Counted from the first letter of the stretch, positions 42,346 through 50,775 are shown. The stretch: DNA of 64,000 bases from Prevotella sp. oral taxon 376 (GCF_003043945.1 NZ_PYXG01000001.1:1662501-1726500), one strand, 5' to 3'. Notes: a model not told the origin generated them from the letters alone. Translations and numbers: made by a program.

Positions 42346-42961
42346 GGGGAGTCAGGAGAAGTTATTTCGCTGTATTTATCGTAGGTTCTGCCGCCATGTC
42401 CATTTGGGCGCCCTCTTCTTCAATCGATGGATAATGGATTTTATGATCGGTAAGGAATATATGATTCAATGTAAAGGCCAAAGATGCTAAGGTCTTTTCC
42501 CTTCTTTCTTTTGCCAACTCGCATTCCCAGATTGTAATTGCTTCTTCTTTTACCTTTGGATATCTTAGTCATATCAACTTGTTTTACTTCACGCAAGTAC
42601 ATGTGTTGACACCCAATTACGACAAATTGTTCGATAGTGGATACATTTCCTTTGACAATGATGGAACAATTCAGCCCGATGTTTGAGAACAACCAGCGCC
42701 CCGTGGCCTTCGTGCCCGACGACGCCATAGAGAGCAAGCCGCGGAAGTGTCCATCGACTCCGGCTCCTGGAGGATATGAGGAGTTAGGAGGAGCCTCTCC
42801 CCAGCCCTCCCCCAAGGGAAGGGAGGGAAGACTTTATACACTTGACCGTGCATAGTTCCTTGCCCCAATGGGGTGTATAGGTGTCAGACTTTATACACCC
42901 CACTCCTTGAATTAAACGCTAATGCTCTTCCTTTTAAATACTAAATGCTAAACTCTCAATG
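42346..42961. other. Gene-poor, AT-rich stretch with possible gene debris
   Basis: 616 bp. From about 42440 to 42660 it is AT-rich. A minus-strand frame there reads protein-like sequence (NVSTIEQFVVIGCQHMYLRE) and a plus frame reads MMEQFSPMFENNQRPVAFVP; neither is complete. A G/C-rich hairpin copy lies at 42783-42830 and a further hairpin at 42870-42901 (GGGGTGTATA/TATACACCCC). The motif GACTTTATACAC occurs twice around it. Confidence 0.5.
42783..42830. repeat. G/C-rich hairpin repeat copy
   Basis: GAGCCTCTCCCCAGCCCTCC followed by CCCAAGGGAAGGGAGGG. Confidence 0.5.
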
Positions 42962-43486
42962 TTACCATTTTTTTACTCTATTAAAGAAATTGTAGTCTGT
43001 AACCGTAAATTCAAGTATTCCTGGCTCTATATCATCAGGATATTTCTCGTAAGTCTCCACTAAGTCGACTTTTTCTTTAATAGAGACCTCCATGGTTCTT
43101 ATCGTGTCATTGTTGCACACAGAATCAGGATATGTTTCATAAAAAACAATTTTTGTAATATAAATTCGTCCGTGATTTCTGCGATCCCAAGGACTTGTCC
43201 CTCTCAAAAGGATGTAATCATAAGACATTCCTATATCATCAAGCTCTTTACATAAGTCTATTACCATAAAGTCTCCATATTCAAGAAGTTCTTTCTTTCT
43301 GTCCAGTAGTTTTTTGTAGTTTTGAGGTGTCCAGTTGGTTTGTGCTCTTTTAGATGAATCCACATTCATATTCGATAGGGCCAGATTGGAACTCTCTCCT
43401 GCAGTCGGCAGGGCGAAAACCTCGTAAAAGCTTCCGCAGAAACACAAGCCTATGGCAATTACCGATAATAAAAAAAGATGTTTCAT
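42962..43486 (-). CDS. Exported hypothetical protein, AT-rich island
   Basis: A 174-residue protein with a signal peptide (MKHLFLLSVIAIGLCFCGSF). The body holds YGDFMVIDLCKELDDIGMSY and GRIYITKIVFYETYPDSVCN. No family is recognised. It is much more AT-rich than its neighbours, which points to recent acquisition. The small lipoprotein gene lies 50 nt upstream on the same strand. Confidence 0.65.
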   Translation of the reverse strand: MKHLFLLSVIAIGLCFCGSFYEVFALPTAGESSNLALSNMNVDSSKRAQTNWTPQNYKKLLDRKKELLEYGDFMVIDLCKELDDIGMSYDYILLRGTSPWDRRNHGRIYITKIVFYETYPDSVCNNDTIRTMEVSIKEKVDLVETYEKYPDDIEPGILEFTVTDYNFFNRVKKW

Positions 43487-43536
43487 AAGCTATTCATTAC
43501 ATTTTCTTAATTCACATATTGTCTTGCCTAAGCGAG

Positions 43537-43734
43537 TTACCCCCCTAATGCTTGGAAAAACGCATCCTCTTTTTGCTTGTCTTTAGAAAGGTATTGCATA
43601 AATATTTTCCCTTTCGCATTATTAATAGACGATATAGATATAGAATAATTGTCCATATAGTCAAATGTCTGGCATCCAGCCATTACGATTCCTGCAAAAA
43701 CGAGAAGTAAGAGATTAAATCTTACTCTTAACAC
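43537..43734 (-). CDS. Small lipoprotein, AT-rich island
   Basis: A 65-residue protein with a lipoprotein signal (LLLLVFAGIVMAGC, Cys21) and a short mature part (QTFDYMDNYSISISSINNAK). It may be the whole protein or the remaining start of a longer one. It probably forms a pair with the exported protein downstream. Confidence 0.55.
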   Translation of the reverse strand: MLRVRFNLLLLVFAGIVMAGCQTFDYMDNYSISISSINNAKGKIFMQYLSKDKQKEDAFFQALGG

Positions 43735-44028
43735 ATATTTTTACTTGGATAAATACATATTTCCTTCATTTGACATCCGTCGGTTTAATTTAATTTATAG
43801 GTATTTAAAGTAATTACACAAATGTAATATAAAAAAGGAGATAAACAAAGTATGTCCTAAACATTAACTTTATTTTAACACAAATCTCCCTCGTTGGTCC
43901 GCCGCACCGGCTGCGCCGACAGCGACCACTCGGTCGATGACCGATGGCTTCCCTACGGGGGGAGGGTCGGGACTTTTCTCCATACTCCTGTCATGCCCCC
44001 TTCCATGGTCATGGGCGGCAAGAGGGCG

Positions 44029-44036
44029 TATCTTTG
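44029..44036 (+). promoter_or_regulatory. -7 box of the gene at 44062
   Basis: TATCTTTG, 25 nt before the ATG, with AAAAGGAG in between as ribosome site. The 327-bp gap to the previous gene is AT-rich on its left half and GC-rich on its right half, marking the island boundary near 43880. Confidence 0.5.
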
Positions 44037-44061
44037 CGGCAGAAACCACAGAAAAGGAGAA

Positions 44062-44814
44062 ATGCGTATGAAATCGAAACCATTCTTGAAACTCAACCTC
44101 AACCTGCTGCACCGCCCCGACCACAAGTGGCTCTGCGAGGGGCGCACCTGCGAGAAGCTCGGGCTGTATGTCATCATCCTGATGTATCTGGCGAATACCG
44201 ACCGGGGCGTGGCCAGCTTCCATTCCTTCCGTGAGCTCTCCGCCGCGAGCCACAAGAGCCTGGCCGTGGTACGCCGGTTTGTGGAGGAGTCGGGGCTCTT
44301 CCACATCGACCCCGCGCGCCAGCTCTATCAGAGCATCTACATGTGCGAGGAGATGGGGTTCAAGAGATGTGTCGGAGTGCCCGTGGAATGGCCGCCAAGT
44401 GCTCACGAAGTCGACACGAAGTCTTCACCATCGCGCCCGATATATAAGGTTCGGGCCCGCGAAGATGAAGATGAAGAAGATGAAAAAGAAAAAGAAAAGA
44501 AAGAGGACGGCATGGCCGCCTCTTTCGGTGAGTTGTTGGAATCAAGGGAACAGGAGCCCGAGGGCGTGGCGGAGCTCTTTGCCGACGAGGCGCTGCTGAG
44601 CCAGGTGGCGGCGCGGGTGAACTATCTGATCTGCTCGCCGCGCAACCGCCCGCTGGTGCGCCGCTGGCTGGCCGACTACATCCGCCGCCGGGGCTACTAT
44701 CGGGCCCATCCGCTCTGCAAGCAGACGGCGGCGCTGAAGCTATACGAGCTGCTGCGCCCCGGCACGGAGACGCGGCGCCAGTTCTGGGAGTACATGAACC
44801 GCAGTCTGGCCTGA
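44062..44814 (+). CDS. Bacteroidales hypothetical protein, DUF7833-like
   Basis: A 250-residue soluble protein. The N-terminal part (WLCEGRTCEKLGLYVIILMY, FRELSAASHKSLAVVRRFVE) looks like a winged-helix region as in phage replication-associated proteins. A long acidic-basic linker (EDEDEEDEKEKEKKEDG) leads to a C-terminal helical domain (SPRNRPLVRRWLADYIRRRG), which resembles the DUF7833 type. These proteins occur near HU and smalltalk genes in Bacteroidales. Start chosen at 44062 from AAAAGGAG. Confidence 0.65.
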   Translation: MRMKSKPFLKLNLNLLHRPDHKWLCEGRTCEKLGLYVIILMYLANTDRGVASFHSFRELSAASHKSLAVVRRFVEESGLFHIDPARQLYQSIYMCEEMGFKRCVGVPVEWPPSAHEVDTKSSPSRPIYKVRAREDEDEEDEKEKEKKEDGMAASFGELLESREQEPEGVAELFADEALLSQVAARVNYLICSPRNRPLVRRWLADYIRRRGYYRAHPLCKQTAALKLYELLRPGTETRRQFWEYMNRSLA

Positions 44815-44993
44815 GGAGGGCTCTCGCCGGGTCGGCCTCCATGTCCCCATGGGCGTCCCGGCGTGCCTTGTCGGGCAGCGTGGCCACGGGGTTGCCTCCC
44901 ATGGGCGAGGGAGTGCGGGCGAGGATGGCCCTCCCCCTTTGGGGCGGGGCGGGGGATGTGGAGAGGCGAAACAAGAAGCCGCCGGAAGCATGG

Positions 44994-45164
44994 CTTCTGA
45001 CGGCTAAAAGGTAAGTAAAAGGCGGCTAAAAGCTCGCCTTCTAACGGCTAAAAGGCAAGTAAAAGACGGCTAAAAGCTCGCCTTCTAACGGCTAAAAGGC
45101 AAGTAAAAGACGGCTAAAATCCCGCCTTCTAACGGCTGAAAGGCAAGTGAAAGACGGCTGAAAG
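44994..45164. repeat. 22-bp-period palindromic array, eight units (longest)
   Basis: Cores every 22 bp from 44994 to 45148. Two core types alternate: CTTCTRACGGCTRAAAG and TRAAAGRCGGCTRAAAG. Spacers alternate too (GTAAG or GCAAG after the first type, CTCGC or CCCGC after the second), so the higher-order period is 44 bp. It lies between convergent genes. Confidence 0.96.
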
Positions 45165-45168
45165 AGGG

Positions 45169-45291
45169 CGGCTCAAGTATTTTTGGCACGCCCTTCACTT
45201 TACAGGTTGTTCGACCGCAATTCCTCTTCGTGATTGGGAAAATAATGATCAGCGCCTGTAAAGAGCGAGTGCCCGCAGGATATTTGAGCCG
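45169..45291. repeat. Imperfect long inverted repeat, possible MITE-like remnant
   Basis: The left arm (CGGCTCAAGTAT ... CTTTACAGG, 45169-45206) is matched in reverse by CCTGTAAAG ... ATATTTGAGCCG (45255-45291). The arms are about 38 bp and the interior 48 bp. No coding sequence lies inside. Confidence 0.5.
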
Positions 45292-45340
45292 GGCGGATGT
45301 CGTGAAAGGAAGGCGCTCTTCGGCTCGAGCGTGAGAAAAC

Positions 45341-45381
45341 AAGATTTCCGGAAATCGGATAAGCCGATTCCCGGAAATCTT
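45341..45381 (-). terminator. Terminator of the fimbrillin operon
   Basis: AAGATTTCCGGAAATCGG and CCGATTCCCGGAAATCTT form an 18-bp stem with one mismatch and a 5-nt loop. On the minus strand GTTTTCTC follows. Confidence 0.8.
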
Positions 45382-45415
45382 TTCTGCGGGGCATGTCATG
45401 TTTTGCCCGTTGCTT

Positions 45416-47032
45416 TTATTCTACCTTCCACAGGTAGCAACCGCTTTTCCTATTTCTGATGTTACTCACTATTGCCTTGTCCGATGTGAAATACAGGTTG
45501 TGTGCTCGGGAACGGATATACCGATCAGCCGTACTTAACCAGTAGAAGCCGGCTGTTCCGAAACTGGAGAGCCTACCGTCTGTAAAGACGCCCATGGCGG
45601 GCAGGAAGAAATACTTCTCTATCTCGTCGGGCACCCCTGTCGAAATGCTGTTGTTCTCGGGTAACGATGCGCCGAAACCCATACTGCGATAGTCTCTATT
45701 GTTGTAGGAATCCTTGAGGGCCGCGGCGTCCGGCTTTCCATTCTCTTGCGCGATAACGCCCAGCTTCTTGAACCACATTCCGCAGTTATACAAATGTCCT
45801 TTCATGGCCCAGAGAGTGGTATTGTCCCAATAGGGCTTGCCCTTCATGGTGTACCAGAGGCACTCGTTGATGTTAGGAGTGTTGGCGCAGCTGCGAGAAG
45901 CTGCGACCGAGGGGGCCGATGACGAAATGTAAGTGGGATTGAACCACCGCGGGTCGTTTGCTTCGCTGGGGTAATGGTTGTCGTAGCCATTGTTCGTGAT
46001 AGGCTGGTAGTCCTCATACCCGGCCCAGTAATGCTTGTTTTCCGCCGCGTCCCACATATAATAATTATCGCTGCCGTACAGGGGAATCTGCAGGTTCATG
46101 CTCACTTGTTTGCGCTTGCCTTCTTTGAGTGTTACATTGGCGTAGGTCTTGGTGATGGTTCCGCTGACGGCAGTAACAGGATCTGAGAGCGTGTACTCTA
46201 TCTTGAATGTGCCGTAGGTACCGGGAGCGATGACCATGATGGCTGCGTTGGCTTCTTTCTTGGCCTGATCGGGGACGGTAAACTTGTCGGACAGGTTGAG
46301 CGTGATGCTGCTGTTGTCTGCGGAGGTTGCGGGGCGAGAGGAGATGTCGATGCCGCTGTCGTTGAAATCGAATTCACCGGCAATCGCCTTGTCGGCCGTT
46401 ACCTTTATCTTGGTTAGCCTGGCTCCGGCTATGGCTCCCGGCGTGTTATAGGGCAGGAACACCATGTAAGAGGCCTTATGGTCGAGCATAAAGTTGTAGC
46501 GGTTACTCGCCTTCCGGGCGATGGCTACGCCACAATCGCCGCTTTCGCCGATATGGCTTGCGTCGTTGGGCACGGTTTGCGTCTGCTCGTTTTTGATGGT
46601 TACTTTATCTTTCGTTCCGTTCTTGCCGGTATAGCGCACCGTGTATTGATCGGCGGAAAATGTTCCCTCGAAATAGAATGAGGCCCTGGAAGCTCGTTTT
46701 ACTCCGCCCGTGATCGGACTCTCTTCCAGCCGCTCATCGATATCGCTCTTCTTGCTTCGCTGAAGGTCGGGCGTGCCTGTCGCCGCCTTGTTGACCCATA
46801 GAGGGTCGTCGGCCGTCCAGTAAAAGTTCACGATCGAGCCGTCGTAGTTGCCCGTGGTGCGGGTCGTCGCGGCTTTCGTTGTCGGTTCGTTGTCTTCTAT
46901 CACGAAAGCCGTCAGGCTCTCGGTGCCCGGCTCGGTGCCCGGCATGTAGTCTTGCGCTGCGTTGTCATTCGTGCAGGCAGTGGTCAGCAGCAGCAAGGAC
47001 GCGCCCAGGAATATATGTTTCTTTCTTTTCAT
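45416..47032 (-). CDS. Fimbrillin family lipoprotein
   Basis: A 538-residue lipoprotein (MKRKKHIFLGASLLLLTTAC, Cys20). The N-terminal part follows the Mfa/FimA pattern (LTAFVIEDNEPTTKAATTRT, then IVNFYWTADDPLWVN) and EGKRKQVSMNLQIPLYGSDN closes the first domain. The C-terminal half (DNYYMWDAAENKHYWAGYED to KSGCYLWKVE) resembles the tip or accessory fimbrillins. Such proteins are exported, lipidated and processed into surface fibres. No anchor or other fimbrial genes are next to it. Confidence 0.88.
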   Translation of the reverse strand: MKRKKHIFLGASLLLLTTACTNDNAAQDYMPGTEPGTESLTAFVIEDNEPTTKAATTRTTGNYDGSIVNFYWTADDPLWVNKAATGTPDLQRSKKSDIDERLEESPITGGVKRASRASFYFEGTFSADQYTVRYTGKNGTKDKVTIKNEQTQTVPNDASHIGESGDCGVAIARKASNRYNFMLDHKASYMVFLPYNTPGAIAGARLTKIKVTADKAIAGEFDFNDSGIDISSRPATSADNSSITLNLSDKFTVPDQAKKEANAAIMVIAPGTYGTFKIEYTLSDPVTAVSGTITKTYANVTLKEGKRKQVSMNLQIPLYGSDNYYMWDAAENKHYWAGYEDYQPITNNGYDNHYPSEANDPRWFNPTYISSSAPSVAASRSCANTPNINECLWYTMKGKPYWDNTTLWAMKGHLYNCGMWFKKLGVIAQENGKPDAAALKDSYNNRDYRSMGFGASLPENNSISTGVPDEIEKYFFLPAMGVFTDGRLSSFGTAGFYWLSTADRYIRSRAHNLYFTSDKAIVSNIRNRKSGCYLWKVE

Positions 47033-47059
47033 TTGTCTTATTAGTTATCGACTATATCA

Positions 47060-47245
47060 TTAATTATCATTTGATTCTATTTCGTCGAACCATCCCTGCT
47101 TGGCGTTGAGGTCATTCCCGTCGCCGCCGGCACCGTTGTGGCCGCCCGGCCCCGACAGCTCCAACAGACACCTGTGCGGCTCGATGCCGATTACTTCTAT
47201 CTCGGGCTTATCATAGAGCCGTTGTTCTACTTGGTTTTGCTTCAT
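47060..47245 (-). CDS. Small acidic protein upstream of the fimbrillin gene
   Basis: A 61-residue protein, MKQNQVEQRLYDKPEIEVIG ... NAKQGWFDEIESNDN, with a Gly-rich centre (GPGGHNGAGGDGNDL). It has no signal. It begins the operon and ends 27 nt before the fimbrillin start. The pattern matches the 65-residue protein beside the BspA-like gene (see 31936). Confidence 0.65.
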   Translation of the reverse strand: MKQNQVEQRLYDKPEIEVIGIEPHRCLLELSGPGGHNGAGGDGNDLNAKQGWFDEIESNDN

Positions 47246-47437
47246 GACTTGTCTTGTTTTTGTATTGCTATTGAATGAATAAATCCGTCTTATTTTGCTT
47301 TTCGAAGAGGACCGAAGGGGCATGAAAAGGCACACAAAGGAAACTCTCTATAAAGCGTAAAAGCTGCGGGGGAGAATGTTTCTCCTATGCCGCCTTATCG
47401 TCTTGATATGATGATATCGCCGAACTAAACACGGCTG

Positions 47438-47468
47438 CAAAGGTAGCAATTTCTTTTCAAACTGCCAA
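47438..47468 (-). promoter_or_regulatory. Bacteroidetes-type promoter of the fimbrillin operon
   Basis: On the minus strand, TTG (47466-47468) and TACCTTTG (47438-47445) with 20-nt spacing. The leader is about 190 nt and otherwise empty. Confidence 0.72.
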
Positions 47469-47552
47469 ATAATCAGAGAGAAATTATGAGATTATTTTTT
47501 TTCATCCACCCGCATGCGGATGGCGAACTGGCGGTGCACCGCGACATGATAA

Positions 47553-47588
47553 AGGGTGTAAACCACATGGCTCGTGGATTTACACCCT
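47553..47588 (-). terminator. Terminator of the cytochrome bd operon
   Basis: AGGGTGTAAA pairs with TTTACACCCT (10 bp), continued inward by CCAC/GTGG. On the minus strand TTTATC follows. Confidence 0.65.
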
Positions 47589-47612
47589 GATTTGCGCATA
47601 GGGGGATGTTTG

Positions 47613-48755
47613 TCAATATGCCTCTCCTTCCTCGATTTCCTTACGGTCGAGCTTCTTGCGATCTATCGACCACCAGGCGTAGGCGCCGTAGGCGATGATG
47701 ACGGGTACGAGGAGCGACACCCAGAACATGGCGCGCAGGGTGGTTTCGCTGCTGGAGCTGTTGGCGATGGTGAGCGAGCTCTGCAGGTCGGCGTTCGAAG
47801 GATAGAAGGCAGTGTGGTTCCACCCGGCCATGAGGAAGAGCACGATGACGGTGAGGATGACGCCGATCCCGGCGGGCCAGATGCCCTTGATATAGTCTTT
47901 CCGGAGCAGGGTGCGCCCGATGCCGTAGAGCAGGAGCCCGACGCCGGCGAGCAATGTCGCTGCGAGCGGCCACTGCTGGAGCAGGTTGTGCAGGTATTTC
48001 ATCGGCTCCATGAGGATGACGCCCGTGGCGGGGTCTTCGGCAAAGCCGTCCTTCAGGAGGGTGCGGATGAAGAAGGTGAGGAAGAGCACGAGGAACGCGG
48101 CCGTGTTCATGGCGAGCTGTGGCCGGATGCGGGCACGGATGGCCTCGTCGGCGATGTTGTTGTTTACATATAGGATGCCGAGCACGCGGGCCAGAAGCAA
48201 CACGGCCGCGCCGAAGACGAGGTTCCACCCATCGAGCAGCGCGTCGAGTCCGGCCGAGGCGTTGGCCCAATGGCTGATGACGGGCTGCGCGGCGGCCGTC
48301 ATGTTGGCCTTCTCGATGATGAAGTTGCTGCCGTCGAAGAAGGTGGCCACGGCTCCGCCGAGCAGCAGGGGCCCCACGATGCCGTTGAGCACGAGGCAAA
48401 CCTGGAAGGTCTTGGCCCCGAGGAGGTTGCCGAGTTTGTTCTGGAACTCGTAGCTCACGGCCTGCACGACGAACGAGAAGAGGATGAGCATCCATATCCA
48501 GTAGGCGCCGCCGAAGCTGGTGCTGTAGAAGAGGGGGAACGAGGCGAAGAACGAGGCCCCGAAAGTGGCGAGCGTGGTGAAGGTGAATTCCCACTTGCGC
48601 CCGGTGGAGTTGATGACGAGCCGCCGCTCCTGGGGCGTCCGGCCGAGCTGGAATATCATGGAGTTGGCGCCCTGTACGAACATCAGGAACACGAGGAAAG
48701 CTCCCATCACTGAGATGACGAGCCACCAGTATTGTTGTAGAAATGAGTAGGTCAT
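47613..48755 (-). CDS. cydB: Cytochrome bd oxidase subunit II
   Basis: A 380-residue inner-membrane protein with about nine hydrophobic helices, starting MTYSFLQQYWWLVISVMGAF. The segments FLMFVQGANSMIFQLG and NSTGRKWEFTFTTLATFGAS are typical for CydB of Bacteroidetes. Together with CydA it oxidises quinol and reduces oxygen with high affinity, which protects anaerobes. The start is 87 nt after the cydA stop. Confidence 0.93.
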   Translation of the reverse strand: MTYSFLQQYWWLVISVMGAFLVFLMFVQGANSMIFQLGRTPQERRLVINSTGRKWEFTFTTLATFGASFFASFPLFYSTSFGGAYWIWMLILFSFVVQAVSYEFQNKLGNLLGAKTFQVCLVLNGIVGPLLLGGAVATFFDGSNFIIEKANMTAAAQPVISHWANASAGLDALLDGWNLVFGAAVLLLARVLGILYVNNNIADEAIRARIRPQLAMNTAAFLVLFLTFFIRTLLKDGFAEDPATGVILMEPMKYLHNLLQQWPLAATLLAGVGLLLYGIGRTLLRKDYIKGIWPAGIGVILTVIVLFLMAGWNHTAFYPSNADLQSSLTIANSSSSETTLRAMFWVSLLVPVIIAYGAYAWWSIDRKKLDRKEIEEGEAY

Positions 48756-48842
48756 AGTTTCAATTATATTTTGCCCCCTCATTCCCCTCTGTAGGGGGAT
48801 GATGAGAGACGGGCATAGTGATTACGGATTATAGTTGCTGAT

Positions 48843-50498
48843 TCATGATTCTCCCTCTCCGCGGGAAAGGGCAGGAGAGGGGTCCTCCCCTTTACTCTCT
48901 ATTCTTTCCCCCTTTATTTCTTTCGTTTCATACTCCGGCCCCTTCTTGATCTGCTTGCAGAGGATGCTGATTTCCACGAGGAGCATCGTGGTGAAGAGTC
49001 CGAGGAAGATGAAGAAGGTGAGCGCCACGCTGCCGGCGGCGATGTCGCTCACGGCCACGCCCACGGGGAGCATGTCCTGTATCGTCCACGGCTGTCGGCC
49101 CATCTCGGCCACTACCCATCCCGACTCGCTGGCGATGTAGGCCAGGGGGATGAGAACCAGCGCGGCGATGTGCAGCCAGCGATAGCGGGCGATGTCGCGC
49201 TTGTAGACGATCCAGAGCACCACGGCGAAGAAGAGGATGAAGAGGCATCCCAGGCCCACCATCACGCGGAAAGCGTAGAAGGTGAGGGGGATGTGGGGCA
49301 CGAGCTCCGCCGTGTTCTTGATGTATCCGTAGCCGAAGTACCGGATGTTGTCCTTCAGCACGGGCAGCTGCGCCTTGGCCTCGTCGGGCAGCTCGTCGGG
49401 CGCCAGCTGTCGTCCGCCGGTAGCCTTGCGGTAGGCGGCGAGGGCGGCTATGGCCTTCTTGCCGCTGGCGATTTTCTCGGCGAAGGAGGGCTCGCGGGTG
49501 CCGTCGGCCCGGGTATATCCGTTGATGAGGTCGTTCACGCCGGGTACATATCCGTGCAGCGTGCGGGTAGCGAGCACGGAGAGACCGTAGGGCATGGCGA
49601 CGCGCAGCGGCGCCTCCTGCTGCTTCTCGTAGTCGGGCTGACGGAAGGGATTCACGGCCGATATGAGCGTCAGGCTCTGGTCGTAGCCGCCGTTGTAGAG
49701 GGCTTCCATGGCTGCGAGCTTCATGGGCTGCACATGGGCCACTTTGTAGGCCGACTCGTCGCCGGTGATGGCGGCGAGCAGCGAGGCGGCGAGTCCCAAG
49801 GCGGCTCCTATCTTGATGCTCTCCTTGGCGAGTCGGTGCTCACGGTTCTTGAGCAGATACCAGCAGCTCACGCCCACGGTGAAGACGGCTCCGATGATCC
49901 ACGACGAGGTGATGGTGTGGCAAAACTTGTCGACGGCGAAGGGCGAGAAGGCCACCTCCCAAAACGAGGTCATCTCGAAGCGCATGGTGTCGGGGTTGAA
50001 CTGTTGTCCCACGGGATACTGCATCCACGAGTTGGCTACGAGGATCCACCATGCCGAGATGGTGGCGCCGAGGCCCGTGAGCCAGGTGGCGGCGAGGTGG
50101 AAACCGCGTGAGACCTTGTTCCAGCCGAAGAACATCACGGCCACGAAGGTGCTTTCCATGAAGAAGGCCACGATGCCCTCGATGGCCAGCGGCGCGCCAA
50201 ACACATCGCCCACCATCCAGGAGTAGTTGCTCCAGTTGGTGCCAAACTCGAACTCGAGGATGATGCCCGTGGCCACGCCCATGGCAAAGTTGATGCCGAA
50301 GAGCTTCTGCCAGAAGCGGGCCGTGTCTTTCCAGAACGGTTTGCCCGTGCGGTAATAACAGGTCTCGGCAATGCCCATGACGACGGCCATGCCGAGTGTG
50401 AGCGGCACGAAGAGCCAGTGGTAGATGGCTGTCAGCGCGAACTGGGCTCTCGACCAGTCGACGGTCGCCGCGGTAATGTCTAAAAACAGGTTTAGCAT
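48843..50498 (-). CDS. cydA: Cytochrome bd oxidase subunit I
   Basis: A 551-residue inner-membrane protein carrying the three haems. The N-terminal helix has the haem ligand His in AQFALTAIYHWLFVPLTLGM; GRQPW in WVVAEMGRQPWTIQDMLPVG is the family marker. The quinol loop is long (about residues 250-410). The last 13 or so residues (PSPALSRGEGES) are encoded by a dispersed G/C-rich hairpin repeat, so the natural end may have been altered. Middle gene of the DUF4492-cydA-cydB operon. Confidence 0.94.
   Translation of the reverse strand: MLNLFLDITAATVDWSRAQFALTAIYHWLFVPLTLGMAVVMGIAETCYYRTGKPFWKDTARFWQKLFGINFAMGVATGIILEFEFGTNWSNYSWMVGDVFGAPLAIEGIVAFFMESTFVAVMFFGWNKVSRGFHLAATWLTGLGATISAWWILVANSWMQYPVGQQFNPDTMRFEMTSFWEVAFSPFAVDKFCHTITSSWIIGAVFTVGVSCWYLLKNREHRLAKESIKIGAALGLAASLLAAITGDESAYKVAHVQPMKLAAMEALYNGGYDQSLTLISAVNPFRQPDYEKQQEAPLRVAMPYGLSVLATRTLHGYVPGVNDLINGYTRADGTREPSFAEKIASGKKAIAALAAYRKATGGRQLAPDELPDEAKAQLPVLKDNIRYFGYGYIKNTAELVPHIPLTFYAFRVMVGLGCLFILFFAVVLWIVYKRDIARYRWLHIAALVLIPLAYIASESGWVVAEMGRQPWTIQDMLPVGVAVSDIAAGSVALTFFIFLGLFTTMLLVEISILCKQIKKGPEYETKEIKGERIESKGEDPSPALSRGEGES
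48846..48892. repeat. G/C-rich hairpin repeat copy overlapping the end of cydA
   Basis: TTCTCCCTCTCCGCGGGAAA followed by GGGCAGGAGAGGGG and TCCTCCCC. It encodes the C-terminus of CydA. Confidence 0.55.
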
Positions 50499-50534
50499 AG
50501 TAGTTTATTTAATGAATGAATACTTCTCCACAGC

Positions 50535-50606
50535 TCTCCCGGAGCCTCTCCCCGGCCCTTCCCTGCGGGGGAGGAAGTCCCCCCGCTGCAGGAGGGAACC
50601 AGGCCT
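50535..50606. repeat. G/C-rich hairpin repeat copy upstream of cydA
   Basis: GGAGCCTCTCCCCGGCCCTT, then CCCTGCGGGGGAGG and CCCCCCGCTGCAGGAGGG. Confidence 0.5.
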
Positions 50607-50648
50607 CTTTTACGCTCCTTTCTTCCTCGCCTTGAAGAGGAGGCTCTC

Positions 50649-50775
50649 TCATTAACGGCCTTTTGCCTTCCTTCTGACGGCTGAAAGGCGGGCTTTTAAC
50701 GGCCTTTTGCCTTCCTTCTGACGGCTAAAAGGCGGACTTTTAACGGCCTTTTACTCTCTTTCTGACGGCTGAAAG
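50649..50775. repeat. 22-bp-period palindromic array, six units, inside the cyd operon
   Basis: Cores at 50649, 50671, 50693, 50715, 50737 and 50759. CTTCTGACGGCTRAAAG and CTTTTAACGGCCTTTTG alternate (44-bp higher-order period). It lies between the DUF4492 stop and the cydA start, in the expected transcript. Confidence 0.95.

Noticed and set aside
42441..42855. Two overlapping small frames (minus 42441-42815, plus 42637-42855)
   Set aside because: Both run through the G/C-rich hairpin repeat and join unrelated segments. Only short parts look like protein, so I describe them as debris.
44994..45164. CRISPR-like regular repeats
   Set aside because: Spacers are only 5 bp and similar to each other, units are imperfect, and no cas genes are present.
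45169..45291. Complete insertion sequence
   Set aside because: There is an inverted repeat but no transposase gene; recorded only as a possible MITE-like remnant.
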